This document shows, one piece after another, positions 9,675 through 20,273 of a stretch of DNA of 64,000 nucleotides. The stretch covers positions 2,239,001 through 2,303,000 of the forward strand of contig CP016093.1 of assembly GCA_001664005.1 (NCBI GenBank), in the 5' to 3' direction. Origin of the DNA: Rhizobiales bacterium NRL2 (GTDB lineage: Bacteria; Pseudomonadota; Alphaproteobacteria; Minwuiales; Minwuiaceae). A program made the translations under genes and the position numbers. The notes under the pieces were generated by a model. It had not been told where the DNA came from and did no database searches. It was given only the letters and a program-made list of their open reading frames with translations. Position 1 is the stretch's first letter. Each line of letters opens with the position of its first letter.

Positions 9675-11144
9675 ATGGCCTGGCCGCCGCCTGCCGATAT
9701 CGCTCTCACGGTCCGGCAGATGTATGCCGCCGACGAGTACGCCGTAAGCCACGGCGTGGATGGCGAGACGCTGATGGAGAACGCCGGCGGCGGCGCGGCG
9801 GACGCCATCCTGGCGCGCTACGCCCCACAGCCGGTGATGGTGCTCTGCGGGCCGGGCAACAATGGCGGCGACGGTTTCGTCATCGCCCGGCATCTGCGCG
9901 CTGCCGGCTGGCCCGTGCGGCTGGCGCTGATGGGCGATCCCGCTCGGCTGCGGGGTGATGCCGCAACCATGGCCGGACGCTGGGAAGGCGAAATCGAGGC
10001 GCTCACCGGCGGCTGCCTGGGCGAGGCGACGCTGGTCGTCGACGCGCTGTTCGGCGCCGGTCTGTCGCGGCCCCTGGAAGGTGTCCCCGCCGAACTGGCC
10101 GAGGCCAGCCGGGGGCGGGCCGTGGTGGCGGTAGACGTGCCGAGCGGGGTGCGCGGCGACGATGGCGGCCATGACGGTCCGGTCTTCCGCGCCGACCTGA
10201 CGACGACGTTCTTCACCCTGAAGCCGGGTCACCTGCTGGCGCCGGGGCGGTTCCTGTGCGGCCATGTCGAGGTCATCGACATCGGTACGCCACTTTCCGC
10301 CCTGGACGAGATCGCCCCCGAATGCTTTCGCAACGCGCCGCCGCTCTGGCGGCAGGCGCTGCCCCGGCTGACGCCCGAGGGCCACAAGTACGCGCGCGGC
10401 CACGCCCTCGTTTCCGGGGGCGGCGTGACCGCTTCGGGCGCCGCGCGCATGGCGGCGGAAGGCGCGCTGAGGGCCGGGGCGGGTCTGGTCACCTGCGCCG
10501 TGCCGCCATCGGCGGCGATCGTCTACGCCGCGCACCTTACGGCAGTGATGCTGACCTCGGTCGCGGACGCCGACGCCTGGCGGGAGCTGCTTGCCGACGA
10601 TCGCAAGAACGCCGTTCTGGTCGGGCCGGGCCATGGCGTCGACCAGCGCACCCGCGACTTCGTGCTGGCGGCGCTCGACGCGGGCAAGCGCACCGTGCTC
10701 GACGCCGACGCCATCACGGTCTTCAAGGACGATCCTGCCGCGTTGTTCGCGGCCATCGCCGGTCCCTGTGTGCTGACGCCCCATTCGGGCGAGTTCGGCC
10801 GTCTGTTCGAGAGCGGCGCCGACAAGCTGACCGTCACCCGCGATGCCGCACGCCGCAGCGGCGCGGTCGTGGTGCACAAGGGACCGGATACCGTGATCGC
10901 GGCCCCCGACGGGCGCGCCGCGATCAACGACAATGCGCCGCCCACGCTCGCCACCGCGGGCGCCGGCGATGTGCTTGCCGGTATCGTCCTGGGTCTTCTC
11001 GCCCAGGGCATGCCCGCCTTCGAGGCGGCCTGCGCGGCGGTGTGGATGCACGGCGAGGTGGGACGAATTGTCGGGCCGGGGCTGATTGCCGAAGACCTTG
11101 CGCCCGCTCTGCCCGTCGTGCTGAAAGCCCTTCTCGAAACCTGA
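9675..11144 (+). CDS. nnr: Bifunctional NAD(P)H-hydrate epimerase / ADP-dependent dehydratase
   Basis: Repairs damaged NAD(P)HX. The 489-residue product fuses the two repair domains. The YjeF-N epimerase domain spans roughly 1-215, with CGPGNNGGDGFVIARHL near 58-75. The ribokinase-like dehydratase domain spans about 225-485. Its GAGD motif is at 429-432, and D432 is the expected catalytic base. The reading frame is open from 9477, but the first 66 codons overlap the amidase out of frame. The ATG at 9675, two bases after the amidase stop, begins family-like sequence (ADIALTVRQMYAADEYAV). It lies 19 bases before malonyl-CoA decarboxylase. Confidence 0.93.
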   Translation: MAWPPPADIALTVRQMYAADEYAVSHGVDGETLMENAGGGAADAILARYAPQPVMVLCGPGNNGGDGFVIARHLRAAGWPVRLALMGDPARLRGDAATMAGRWEGEIEALTGGCLGEATLVVDALFGAGLSRPLEGVPAELAEASRGRAVVAVDVPSGVRGDDGGHDGPVFRADLTTTFFTLKPGHLLAPGRFLCGHVEVIDIGTPLSALDEIAPECFRNAPPLWRQALPRLTPEGHKYARGHALVSGGGVTASGAARMAAEGALRAGAGLVTCAVPPSAAIVYAAHLTAVMLTSVADADAWRELLADDRKNAVLVGPGHGVDQRTRDFVLAALDAGKRTVLDADAITVFKDDPAALFAAIAGPCVLTPHSGEFGRLFESGADKLTVTRDAARRSGAVVVHKGPDTVIAAPDGRAAINDNAPPTLATAGAGDVLAGIVLGLLAQGMPAFEAACAAVWMHGEVGRIVGPGLIAEDLAPALPVVLKALLET

Positions 11145-11163
11145 ACTCGAGGGAGCCCGGACC

Positions 11164-12573
11164 GTGGCGAGACAGCAGCGTAACTTCTGGGTGCGGGCGC
11201 TGGACCGCGTGCGCAACTGGCGCGGCGACGATGACATCAACGTCCGTCCGGTTTCCGTCGACCGGGAATTGCGCGACAGCGATCTGCCGCTGATCCGCCG
11301 TCAGATCGACGCCTGTCTGGCCGATCGGGGCGGCGCCGTCTCGGCCCGGCTCAGGGCCGCGGAGCTCGGCCGGGCCTATCTCGGCCTCAATGCGAAGGGA
11401 CGCGCGCGCTTCTTCGCGCTGCTGGCGCGCGAGTACGACATCGACCCCGACGAGGTGGACAAGGCCTCGGCCGCGCTCCGCGCGGCGGAAGGGGAGGCGG
11501 AGCGCCGGACGGCCCGCCGCCGCCTGCGCAGAAGCCTGGTGCCGCCGCGCGTGCATCTGCTGACACAGTTCAACAGCCTCGACCGGGGCGTGAAGTTCCT
11601 GGTCGACATGCGCGCCGACCTGCTCCGTGCGGCGCGCGAGCAGCCAGACCTCAGGGACCTGGACGGCGATCTGCAGGAACTCCTGCGCGGCTGGTTCGAC
11701 GTGGGCTTCCTGGAAATGGCGCAGATCACCTTCAATTCGCCGGCTTCGCTGCTGGAGAAGCTGATCGACTACGAGGCGGTCCACGAGATCCGGTCCTGGA
11801 AGGATCTGAAGAACCGCCTCGACTCCGATCGGCGCTGCTTCTCCTTCATGCATCCGAACATGCCCGGCGAGCCGCTGATCTTCGTGGAGGTCGCGCTGGT
11901 CAACGGCATGACCGACAATGTCCACGCGTTGCTCGACGAGGCCGCGCCGGAGGTCGATCCCCACGCCGCCGACACGGCGATCTTCTATTCCATCTCCAAC
12001 TGCCAGGCGGGCCTGGCGGGCGTCGGCTTCGGCGATTTCCTGATCAAGCGCGTGGTCGACCGGCTGAGCCAGCGCTTTCCGAACCTGAAATCGTTCGCGA
12101 CCCTGTCGCCGATTCCCGGTTTCCGACGCTGGCTCGAGGGGGCGCTGGAAGGCGAGGAGCCGCTGCTGGCGGAGGCCGAGGACCGTCTGATCCGCGCCAC
12201 CGCCCGCAAGGAAAGCGGCCACCAGGGCCTGAAGGCCATCCTCGACGATCCGGGCTGGGTCGATGACGGCGATCTGGTCGAAGCCGTCCGCGAGCCGCTG
12301 ATCCGGCTCGGCGCGCGCTACCTGGCGCGGGAGAAGGATTCCCGGGGGCGGCCACTGGACCCCGTGGCCCGCTTTCACCTCAACAACGGCGCAAGGGTGG
12401 AGCGGATCAACTGGATGGGCGACCGATCCGAATCCGGCCTGCGCCAGTCGGCCGGCATGATGGTCAATTATCTCTACAAGCTGGACGAGATCGAAAAGAA
12501 CCACGAGGCCTTCCGCGGTGAGGGCAAGGTGGTCGCCTCGCCGCAGATTTCGCGTCTTTGCAAGGGCCTTTAA
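11164..12573 (+). CDS. Malonyl-CoA decarboxylase
   Basis: Converts malonyl-CoA to acetyl-CoA and CO2 in the cytoplasm. The 469 residues match the MLYCD family. They have an N-terminal helical domain and a C-terminal acetyltransferase-like catalytic domain. The latter carries CFSFMHPNMPGEPLIFVEVAL, the serine motif TLSPIPGF and the histidine motif RFHLNNGARVERINWMGD. These are the expected Ser-His catalytic elements. Translation starts at GTG 11164 after GAGGGAG. It sits just downstream of the NAD(P)HX repair gene, with no malonate transporter or malonyl-CoA synthetase nearby, so it may control malonyl-CoA levels rather than malonate growth. Confidence 0.93.
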   Translation: MARQQRNFWVRALDRVRNWRGDDDINVRPVSVDRELRDSDLPLIRRQIDACLADRGGAVSARLRAAELGRAYLGLNAKGRARFFALLAREYDIDPDEVDKASAALRAAEGEAERRTARRRLRRSLVPPRVHLLTQFNSLDRGVKFLVDMRADLLRAAREQPDLRDLDGDLQELLRGWFDVGFLEMAQITFNSPASLLEKLIDYEAVHEIRSWKDLKNRLDSDRRCFSFMHPNMPGEPLIFVEVALVNGMTDNVHALLDEAAPEVDPHAADTAIFYSISNCQAGLAGVGFGDFLIKRVVDRLSQRFPNLKSFATLSPIPGFRRWLEGALEGEEPLLAEAEDRLIRATARKESGHQGLKAILDDPGWVDDGDLVEAVREPLIRLGARYLAREKDSRGRPLDPVARFHLNNGARVERINWMGDRSESGLRQSAGMMVNYLYKLDEIEKNHEAFRGEGKVVASPQISRLCKGL

Positions 12574-12623
12574 CCCTTTGTTCAACTATTTCGTTCAGGA
12601 AGTCTTTACAACCACAGGAATCT

Positions 12624-12651
12624 TTGAACACTGTGGCTCGGGCATCACAAT
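12624..12651 (+). promoter_or_regulatory. Possible promoter for the 81-residue unknown gene
   Basis: TTGAAC at 12624-12629 and CACAAT at 12646-12651 are separated by 16 bases. Each matches the sigma-70 consensus at four of six positions. They lie in a stretch that is much richer in A+T than its surroundings, 35 bases before the small gene. No other signal explains that stretch. Confidence 0.35.
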
Positions 12652-12685
12652 CAAGAGCCAACTTTCGGATTGCGATCTTTTGACC

Positions 12686-12931
12686 ATGTTCTTTGCTCGG
12701 AAACGTGCTGCGCCACGCCCTGAAACAGGTTCGCTTCATGAACGGCGGCTTGCCGGCCGCGCCATGGAACGCGCGGAGGTCGTCGAGGTGATGACCGACG
12801 GTCAGGGTATTCCCCATGTCCGCTACCGTGTGACCCACGTGCAGGGTCAGCGCAAGGCGATTGGCGGTCTTCGCGTCCTCGCGCTCTCCTGTTTTCTCGA
12901 CCAGTTTCGCCAGGTCGACCAGTTCCTCTGA
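12686..12931 (+). CDS. Small conserved-looking protein of unknown function
   Basis: An 81-residue basic protein. The first third (MFFARKRAAPRPETGSLHE) looks disordered. The rest reads as alternating beta strands and a helix: AEVVEVMTDGQGIPHVRYRV, then RVLALSCFLDQFRQV. The frame is open upstream to 12518, but that part overlaps the end of malonyl-CoA decarboxylase out of frame. The ATG at 12686 is the sensible start. It has its own A+T-rich leader with a possible promoter. No domain family is recognised, and no signal peptide or membrane segment is seen. That it is a real gene rests on the leader, codon usage and the regular strand pattern. Confidence 0.6.
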   Translation: MFFARKRAAPRPETGSLHERRLAGRAMERAEVVEVMTDGQGIPHVRYRVTHVQGQRKAIGGLRVLALSCFLDQFRQVDQFL

Positions 12932-12970
12932 GACAGCGCCGGTTTCCGCGCCGCCGGGACCTGCCCGCGC

Positions 12971-12999
12971 TTGACGCCGTGGGGCCGGGCGCGTATGGC
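12971..12999 (+). promoter_or_regulatory. tRNA-Leu promoter
   Basis: TTGACG at 12971-12976 and TATGGC at 12994-12999 are exactly 17 bases apart. They precede the tRNA-Leu gene by about 60 bases with no gene between. This is a good housekeeping-sigma promoter by sequence. Confidence 0.65.
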
Positions 13000-13060
13000 T
13001 CCGCCGCGGCGTAGGGGCGGCCCGGCGCGCATCTGCGCGACCCGGCCATGGCCGCTTCCG

Positions 13061-13145
13061 GCGGGCGTGGCGGAATTGGTAGACGCGCCAGGTTTAGGTC
13101 CTGGTGACGCAAGTCGTGGGGGTTCGAGTCCCTCCGCCCGCACCA
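13061..13145 (+). tRNA. tRNA-Leu (anticodon UAG)
   Basis: An 85-base type II tRNA with an encoded CCA end at 13143-13145. The acceptor stem GCGGGCG pairs with CGCCCGC. The anticodon arm CCAGG-TTTAGGT-CCTGG puts TAG at positions 34-36. The T arm carries GGTTCGAGTCC. A long variable arm follows the anticodon arm, as expected for leucine. It lies between the 81-residue gene and tig. Confidence 0.96.
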
Positions 13146-13280
13146 GGTTCAGCCGTGGCTGGGGCGGAACGGTACACGACCGGGCCGCGCGGACGGAACA
13201 GCGGGCCGCGGGCGCGGCCGCAATGACAGTATGAAGGTCCCCTGTCCGGCGGGGCCCGGTGGAAAAGGAAAGAGGCGTCG

Positions 13281-14714
13281 ATGCAGATCGAACAGCTTTC
13301 GGCGGAAGGTCTGAAACGCGAATACAAGATTGTGGTGCCCGCCGAGGACGTCGAGGCGAAGATGTCGGCGAAGCTGAAGGAGCTCAGCGGCCAGGTCCAG
13401 ATGAAGGGCTTCCGGCCCGGCAAGGTGCCGCCGAAGCTGCTGCGCCAGATGTACGGCAAGTCCATCCTCGGCGAGGTCCTCGAGGAGACGCTGAACGAAT
13501 CCAGCCAGAAGGCGCTGGAAGACAATGACGTGCGTCCGGCCGTGCAGCCATCGATCGAGATCGAGAGCTTCGACGAGGGCCAGGATCTGGCCTACAAGAT
13601 GTCGCTCGAGATCCTTCCCGATTTCGAGATTGCCGACCTGTCCTCGCTGGAGGTGGAACGCCTGACCGCCGAGGTGCCCGACGAGACCGTCGACAGCGCG
13701 CTGGAGCGCCTGGCGCAGGATCAGACGACCTACGAGAAGATCGAGGAGGATCGCCCCGCTGCCGAAGGCGACGCGATCGTGATCGACTTCGTCGGCAAGG
13801 TCGATGGCGAACCCTTCGAGGGCGGCGCCGGCGAGGAGGTCCAGATCGTGCTGGGGCAGGGTCAGTTCGTGCCGGGCTTCGAGGAGCAGCTTGTCGGCAA
13901 GAAGGCGGGCGACGAGACGGTCGTCACCATCACCTTCCCCGAGGAATACGGCGCCAAGGACCTGGCCGGCAAGGAAGCGAACTTCGACGTCACCGTGCGC
14001 GAGATCCGTGCGGCCCGGGCTGCCACGATCGACGACGATTTCGCCAAGCAGCTGGGCCTGGACGATCTCGCCGCCCTGCGCGAGACCATGCGCGGCCGCA
14101 TCGCCGAGGAGTACGGCGAGATCGGCCGCATGCGCCTGAAGCGCGAGGTTCTCGACAAGCTGGCCGAACGCCATGACTTCGAGGTTCCGCCGGGTATGGT
14201 CGAGACCGAGTATGATCAGATCGTCCGTCAGGCGAAGGCCGAGGATGGCCAGCAGGACGACCATGATCACGACCACGACCACGATCACGAACATGATCAC
14301 GAACATGATCACGACCATGACCACGAACATGATCATGAACACGACCATCCGCCGGTCGACGAGGGGCTGGACGACGAGAAGAAGGACGAATACCGCAAGA
14401 TCGCGGAGCGGCGCGTCCGCCTGGGTCTCGTGCTGGCCGAGATCGGCCGCGAGAACAAGCTGGAGGTCACCCCCGACGAGGTGAACCGGGAGATCATGAA
14501 GCAGGCGCGCAACTTCCCCGGTCAGGAACGGATGGTGGTCGAGTTCTACCAGAAGAACCCGGACGCCATGCAGCGGCTGCGCGCGCCGGTCTTCGAGGAC
14601 AAGGTGATCGACTTCATCGTCGAGATGGCGAAGGTCAGCGAGCGCAAGGTGAGCCCCGAGGAGCTGTCGGCGGATCCGGACGCGGATGAGGAAAACGCCG
14701 CAGCGAGCGCCTGA
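13281..14714 (+). CDS. tig: Trigger factor, with a histidine-rich insertion
   Basis: Ribosome-associated chaperone and peptidyl-prolyl isomerase. The N-terminal ribosome-binding domain (about 1-130) carries the signature GFRPGKVPPKLLRQMYG. The FKBP domain spans about 150-245 (GDAIVIDFVGKVDGEPFEGG) and the helical chaperone domain runs to 477. The protein is longer than the roughly 430-residue norm. Much of the excess is residues 326-356, where 15 histidines at every even position from 328 to 356 alternate with Asp or Glu. The ATG follows AAAAGGAAAGAGG. It heads the tig-clpP-clpX-lon block. Confidence 0.97.
   Translation: MQIEQLSAEGLKREYKIVVPAEDVEAKMSAKLKELSGQVQMKGFRPGKVPPKLLRQMYGKSILGEVLEETLNESSQKALEDNDVRPAVQPSIEIESFDEGQDLAYKMSLEILPDFEIADLSSLEVERLTAEVPDETVDSALERLAQDQTTYEKIEEDRPAAEGDAIVIDFVGKVDGEPFEGGAGEEVQIVLGQGQFVPGFEEQLVGKKAGDETVVTITFPEEYGAKDLAGKEANFDVTVREIRAARAATIDDDFAKQLGLDDLAALRETMRGRIAEEYGEIGRMRLKREVLDKLAERHDFEVPPGMVETEYDQIVRQAKAEDGQQDDHDHDHDHDHEHDHEHDHDHDHEHDHEHDHPPVDEGLDDEKKDEYRKIAERRVRLGLVLAEIGRENKLEVTPDEVNREIMKQARNFPGQERMVVEFYQKNPDAMQRLRAPVFEDKVIDFIVEMAKVSERKVSPEELSADPDADEENAAASA
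14262..14348 (+). repeat. In-frame His-(Asp/Glu) alternating repeat inside tig
   Basis: Twenty-nine codons read CAT/CAC alternating with GAT/GAC/GAA, giving His at each even residue from 328 to 356. The DNA is built from near-repeats of CATGATCACGAA with mixed synonymous codons. The alternation therefore appears maintained at protein level rather than being a fresh slippage product. It encodes a flexible, strongly metal-chelating tract in the chaperone domain. Confidence 0.9.
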
Positions 14715-14764
14715 CGGTTTTCGAACCGCCGCGGGCGCGCCATATTTGTGGTGTGATTCCATTC

Positions 14765-14796
14765 GCGGCGGCCGGAGCGCCATCCGGTACCGCCGC
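14765..14796 (+). promoter_or_regulatory. Hairpin in the clpP leader
   Basis: Seven pairs (14765-14771 with 14790-14796) and, after a two-base bulge, five more (14772-14776 with 14783-14787) close a six-base loop. It lies 24 bases before the clpP start and is not followed by a T run. It may mark the 3' end of the tig message or influence clpP translation; neither can be decided from sequence. Confidence 0.45.
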
Positions 14797-14820
14797 TTCC
14801 CGACAGTCTAAGGAGCCGTC

Positions 14821-15480
14821 ATGCAGGACCCGCGCGACGTTTACATGAACACTCTCGTCCCGATGGTCGTGGAGCAGACCAACCGGGGCGAGCGCGCCTA
14901 CGACATCTACTCGCGCCTGCTGAAGGAGCGGATCATCTTCGTGGTCGGGCCGGTGCACGACGGCATGTCGTCGCTGGTCACGGCGCAGCTGCTTTTCCTG
15001 GAAGCGGAGAACCCCTCCAAGGAAATTTCGATCTACATCAACTCGCCCGGCGGCATCGTCACCTCGGGACTGGCGATGTACGACACCATGCAGTACATCC
15101 GCCCCAAGGTCGCGACACTGTGTATCGGCCAGGCGGCGTCGATGGGATCGCTGTTGCTGGCGGCCGGCGAGAAGGGTATGCGGTTCAGCCTGCCCAACTC
15201 CCGCATCATGATTCATCAGCCCTCCGGCGGTTTCCAGGGTCAGGCGGCGGATATCGAGATTCACGCCCGCGAGATCCTTGCCCTGCGCAAGCGGCTGAAC
15301 GAAATCTACGTTCATCACACCGGTCAGGACATCGACACGGTTGAACGGGCGATGGATCGCGACAATTTCATGACTCCGGACAAGGCGAAGGAGTTCGGCC
15401 TGATCGACGAAGTCGTCGAGAAGCGCGCAGCGCCTGGGTCCGGAACGGGTTCCGGGGGTGGCAAGACCGATTCCGAGTGA
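14821..15480 (+). CDS. clpP: ATP-dependent Clp protease proteolytic subunit ClpP
   Basis: Serine protease that assembles into the tetradecameric chamber fed by ClpX. The 219 residues show the complete triad: S107 in GQAASMGS, H132 in [10 protein letters not shown] and D181 in DRDNFM. The start [20 protein letters not shown] has little leader, as in alphaproteobacterial ClpP. AAGGAG precedes the ATG. It lies 106 bases after tig and 157 before clpX. A glycine/serine-rich C-terminal tail (about 204-219) is probably disordered. Confidence 0.98.
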   Translation: MQDPRDVYMNTLVPMVVEQTNRGERAYDIYSRLLKERIIFVVGPVHDGMSSLVTAQLLFLEAENPSKEISIYINSPGGIVTSGLAMYDTMQYIRPKVATLCIGQAASMGSLLLAAGEKGMRFSLPNSRIMIHQPSGGFQGQAADIEIHAREILALRKRLNEIYVHHTGQDIDTVERAMDRDNFMTPDKAKEFGLIDEVVEKRAAPGSGTGSGGGKTDSE

Positions 15481-15637
15481 TCGCGTTAACCGAACCTTGA
15501 ATGGCGGCGGGATAGCATTGTCCCGTTACCCGGGGACCGACAGGTTTGCGTCGACCCGTATCACGGGCGCAATGGGCTGTACGGCGCGGACGGCACTTGT
15601 TTACAATGCGTAGCGTGATCAGGAGATCGGAGCGGAT

Positions 15638-16903
15638 ATGACGAAACTTAGCGGCGGCGACTCGAAGAACACCCTGTATTGCTCGTTCTGCGGGAAGAGC
15701 CAGCATGAGGTTCGCAAGCTCATCGCCGGGCCCACCGTGTTCATCTGCGATGAATGCGTCGAACTCTGCATGGACATCATCCGCGAGGAGAACAAGGGTT
15801 CCCTCGTCAAGACCCGCGACGGCATCCCGGCGCCGGCTGAAATCTGCGCGGTCCTCGACGACTACGTGATCGGTCAGAGCACGGCCAAGCGCATTCTCTC
15901 CGTGGCCGTCCACAACCACTACAAACGGCTCAATCACAGCGCCAAGAATTCCGACGTCGAGCTGGCCAAGTCGAACATCCTGCTGATCGGCCCGACCGGC
16001 TGCGGCAAGACGCTGCTGGCGCAGACGCTGGCGCGCATCCTCGACGTGCCCTTCACCATGGCCGACGCCACCACGCTGACGGAGGCCGGCTATGTCGGCG
16101 AGGATGTCGAGAACATCATCCTGAAGCTGTTGCAGTCGGCCGACTACAATGTCGAACGCGCCCAGCGCGGCATCGTCTACATCGACGAGGTCGACAAGAT
16201 CAGCCGCAAGTCCGACAACCCCTCTATCACGCGCGACGTGTCCGGGGAGGGCGTGCAGCAGGCGCTGCTGAAGATCATGGAAGGCACGGTGGCCTCCGTA
16301 CCGCCCCAGGGCGGGCGCAAGCATCCGCAGCAGGAGTTCCTGCAGGTGGACACCACCAACATCCTGTTCATCTGCGGCGGCGCCTTCGCGGGCCTCGACA
16401 AGATCATCTCCGCCCGCGGCCAGGGCAGTTCGATCGGCTTCGGCGCCGACGTCCGTTCGTCCGACGACCGCAAGACGGGCGAGATCCTGGCCGGCGTGGA
16501 GCCGGAGGATCTGCTCAAGTTCGGTCTGATCCCGGAGTTCGTGGGCCGTCTGCCCGTGCTGGCGACGCTGCGCGATCTGGACGAGGAAGCCCTGGTCCAG
16601 ATCCTGACCGAGCCGAAGAACGCCCTGGTCAAGCAGTACCAGCGGCTGTTCGAGATGGAGGACGTGGGGCTGACCTTCGCCGACGACGCTCTCAAGGCGA
16701 TCGCGCGCAAGGCGATCGAACGCAAGACCGGCGCGCGGGGTCTGCGCTCGATTCTGGAGAACATCCTGCTGGATTCGATGTTCGATCTGCCGAACATGGA
16801 CGGCGTGGAGCAGGTCGTCGTCAACGCCGAGGTCGTGGACGGCAATGCGAGCCCGCTGAAGCTCTATGCCGACCGCGCCGGCGAAATGGACAGCTCCGCC
16901 TGA
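15638..16903 (+). CDS. clpX: Clp protease ATP-binding subunit ClpX
   Basis: AAA+ unfoldase that selects substrates and threads them into ClpP. The 421 residues carry the N-terminal zinc domain with C15, C18, C37 and C40, and Walker A GPTGCGKT at 118-125. Walker B (VYIDEVDKI) and the sensor region (PEFVGRLP) follow. The ATG is preceded by AGGAGATCGGAG. The 157-base gap from clpP includes CTTGAAT at 15496, a weak heat-shock-like -35 element. It also has TACAAT at 15602 as a possible -10, so clpX may have its own promoter. Confidence 0.98.
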   Translation: MTKLSGGDSKNTLYCSFCGKSQHEVRKLIAGPTVFICDECVELCMDIIREENKGSLVKTRDGIPAPAEICAVLDDYVIGQSTAKRILSVAVHNHYKRLNHSAKNSDVELAKSNILLIGPTGCGKTLLAQTLARILDVPFTMADATTLTEAGYVGEDVENIILKLLQSADYNVERAQRGIVYIDEVDKISRKSDNPSITRDVSGEGVQQALLKIMEGTVASVPPQGGRKHPQQEFLQVDTTNILFICGGAFAGLDKIISARGQGSSIGFGADVRSSDDRKTGEILAGVEPEDLLKFGLIPEFVGRLPVLATLRDLDEEALVQILTEPKNALVKQYQRLFEMEDVGLTFADDALKAIARKAIERKTGARGLRSILENILLDSMFDLPNMDGVEQVVVNAEVVDGNASPLKLYADRAGEMDSSA

Positions 16904-16955
16904 AGAACCAACCGGCGAACAACCGGGCCGGGCCGGAACAAAAAGCGTATTCCGG

Positions 16956-16983
16956 CTTGAAGGCTGTTCCAGACCGCATAGAT
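16956..16983 (+). promoter_or_regulatory. Heat-shock (RpoH)-like promoter upstream of lon
   Basis: CTTGAAG at 16956-16962 is followed after 14 bases by CATAGAT at 16977-16983. The -35 element matches the RpoH consensus core CTTGAA, and the -10 matches only its CAT part. The distance is in the RpoH range. It lies 50 bases before the lon start, and Lon is a classical RpoH target. Confidence 0.45.
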
Positions 16984-17032
16984 CAATTGCTGGCGGCCGG
17001 ATGCTCAATGGGAGGTCCTGAGGCCGCGCTTG

Positions 17033-19456
<2,424 letters not shown>

Positions 19457-19461
19457 GAAAC

Positions 19462-19508
19462 AGCCCCCGAATCTGTGGAAAACCGCGATTTTCGGGGGCT
19501 TTTCTTTT
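19462..19508 (+). terminator. Intrinsic terminator of lon
   Basis: AGCCCCCGAA (19462-19471) pairs perfectly over 10 bp with TTCGGGGGCT (19491-19500). TTTCTTTT follows directly. It begins 5 bases after the lon stop codon. Confidence 0.9.
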
Positions 19509-19535
19509 GACGGAGGCGAGGGCCGACCCTAAGGT
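19507..19535 (+). promoter_or_regulatory. Promoter of the HU gene
   Basis: TTGACG at 19507-19512 and TAAGGT at 19530-19535 are exactly 17 bases apart, with transcription expected near 19542. The -35 box starts in the last bases of the T tract of the lon terminator. HU transcription thus restarts right where lon transcription ends. Confidence 0.6.
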
Positions 19536-19584
19536 TGCTGCGTTTTGAAGGGTTGCGAACCGGCAATCAGAAAGGGGAATTCAC

Positions 19585-19857
19585 GTGAACAAGAACGAGC
19601 TGGTGGCTGCGGTCTCGGACAAGGCCGACATTTCCAAGAGCGATGCGAGCAACGCCGTGGACGCGGTGTTCGACACCATTACCTCCGCACTGGCGGGTGG
19701 CGGCGAGGTCCGTCTGGTCGGATTCGGCACCTTTTCGGTGACGAAGCGCGCGGCCTCCAAGGGCCGCAATCCGCAGACTGGCGAGGAGATTTCCATTCCT
19801 GCGTCCAAGCAGCCCAAGTTCAAGGCCGGCAAGGGTCTCAAGGACTCCGTCAACTAG
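19585..19857 (+). CDS. hupB: DNA-binding protein HU
   Basis: Histone-like, dimeric DNA-bending protein of 90 residues, the standard HU length. MNKNELVAAVSDKADISKSDA is the HU helical body. GFGTFSV leads into the DNA-binding arm, which contains the invariant proline in GRNPQTGEEISIPAS. Translation starts at GTG 19585, preceded by AAAGGGGA. It follows lon, the usual alphaproteobacterial order. It has its own promoter overlapping the lon terminator and is followed by a strong hairpin terminator. Confidence 0.97.
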   Translation: MNKNELVAAVSDKADISKSDASNAVDAVFDTITSALAGGGEVRLVGFGTFSVTKRAASKGRNPQTGEEISIPASKQPKFKAGKGLKDSVN

Positions 19858-19887
19858 GGACGGGCTACGTCGGTCGAAGATCAGGGC

Positions 19888-19924
19888 GCCGGCCGTTCGA
19901 AGGAACGGCCGGCGGCTTCGTTTT
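19888..19924 (+). terminator. Terminator of the HU gene
   Basis: GCCGGCCGTTC (19888-19898) and GAACGGCCGGC (19903-19913) form a perfect 11-bp stem with the stable tetraloop GAAG. The following GGCTTCGTTTTC holds only a short T run, so termination may be partial. Read-through would reach tRNA-Val, for which no separate promoter was seen. Confidence 0.7.
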
Positions 19925-19969
19925 CGGCCCCTGGCGGATCGGCCGGCGCACATGGCCGGTCCGGTTCAT

Positions 19970-20045
19970 GGGCGGTTAGCTCAGCTGGTAGAGCATCTCG
20001 TTTACACCGAGAGGGTCGGCAGTTCGAACCTGTCACCGCCCACCA
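19970..20045 (+). tRNA. tRNA-Val (anticodon UAC)
   Basis: A 76-base tRNA with encoded CCA at 20043-20045. The acceptor GGGCGGT pairs with ACCGCCC. The anticodon loop TTTACAC gives TAC at 34-36. The D arm GCTCAGCTGGTAGAGC and the T arm with AGTTCGAACCT are canonical. It lies between the HU gene and the MFS transporter; the 228 bases before the latter show no further gene. Confidence 0.96.
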
Positions 20046-20273
20046 ATCAAACAGGTCAGACAAGGGGACGGGTCCGCGATCGCCCCGGCCCCCCGGCGCC
20101 TTTCAGGGCTGTCATGCAACAAGTCCTGTAGCAAACGCGAAGCCGCCGGTTCAAATGTCTACCGTCTGCGTTGATGCGCGTACGTGGTCCGGCGGTCCAG
20201 GGCCGGGATTCGGCGCAATGCAGGCACGTCGGACACGCCTTCCCGGTCCAGTTTCTCGGAGCGATCGAACCTC

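Noticed and set aside
14262-14348. Short tandem repeats that could suggest a CRISPR array
   Set aside because: The period is six bases, there are no spacers, and the repeats are in frame within tig, coding for alternating His and acidic residues.
19888-19924. Possible attachment site or recombination hairpin beside tRNA-Val
   Set aside because: No integrase or direct repeat is found on either side. The hairpin is best explained as the terminator of the HU gene.
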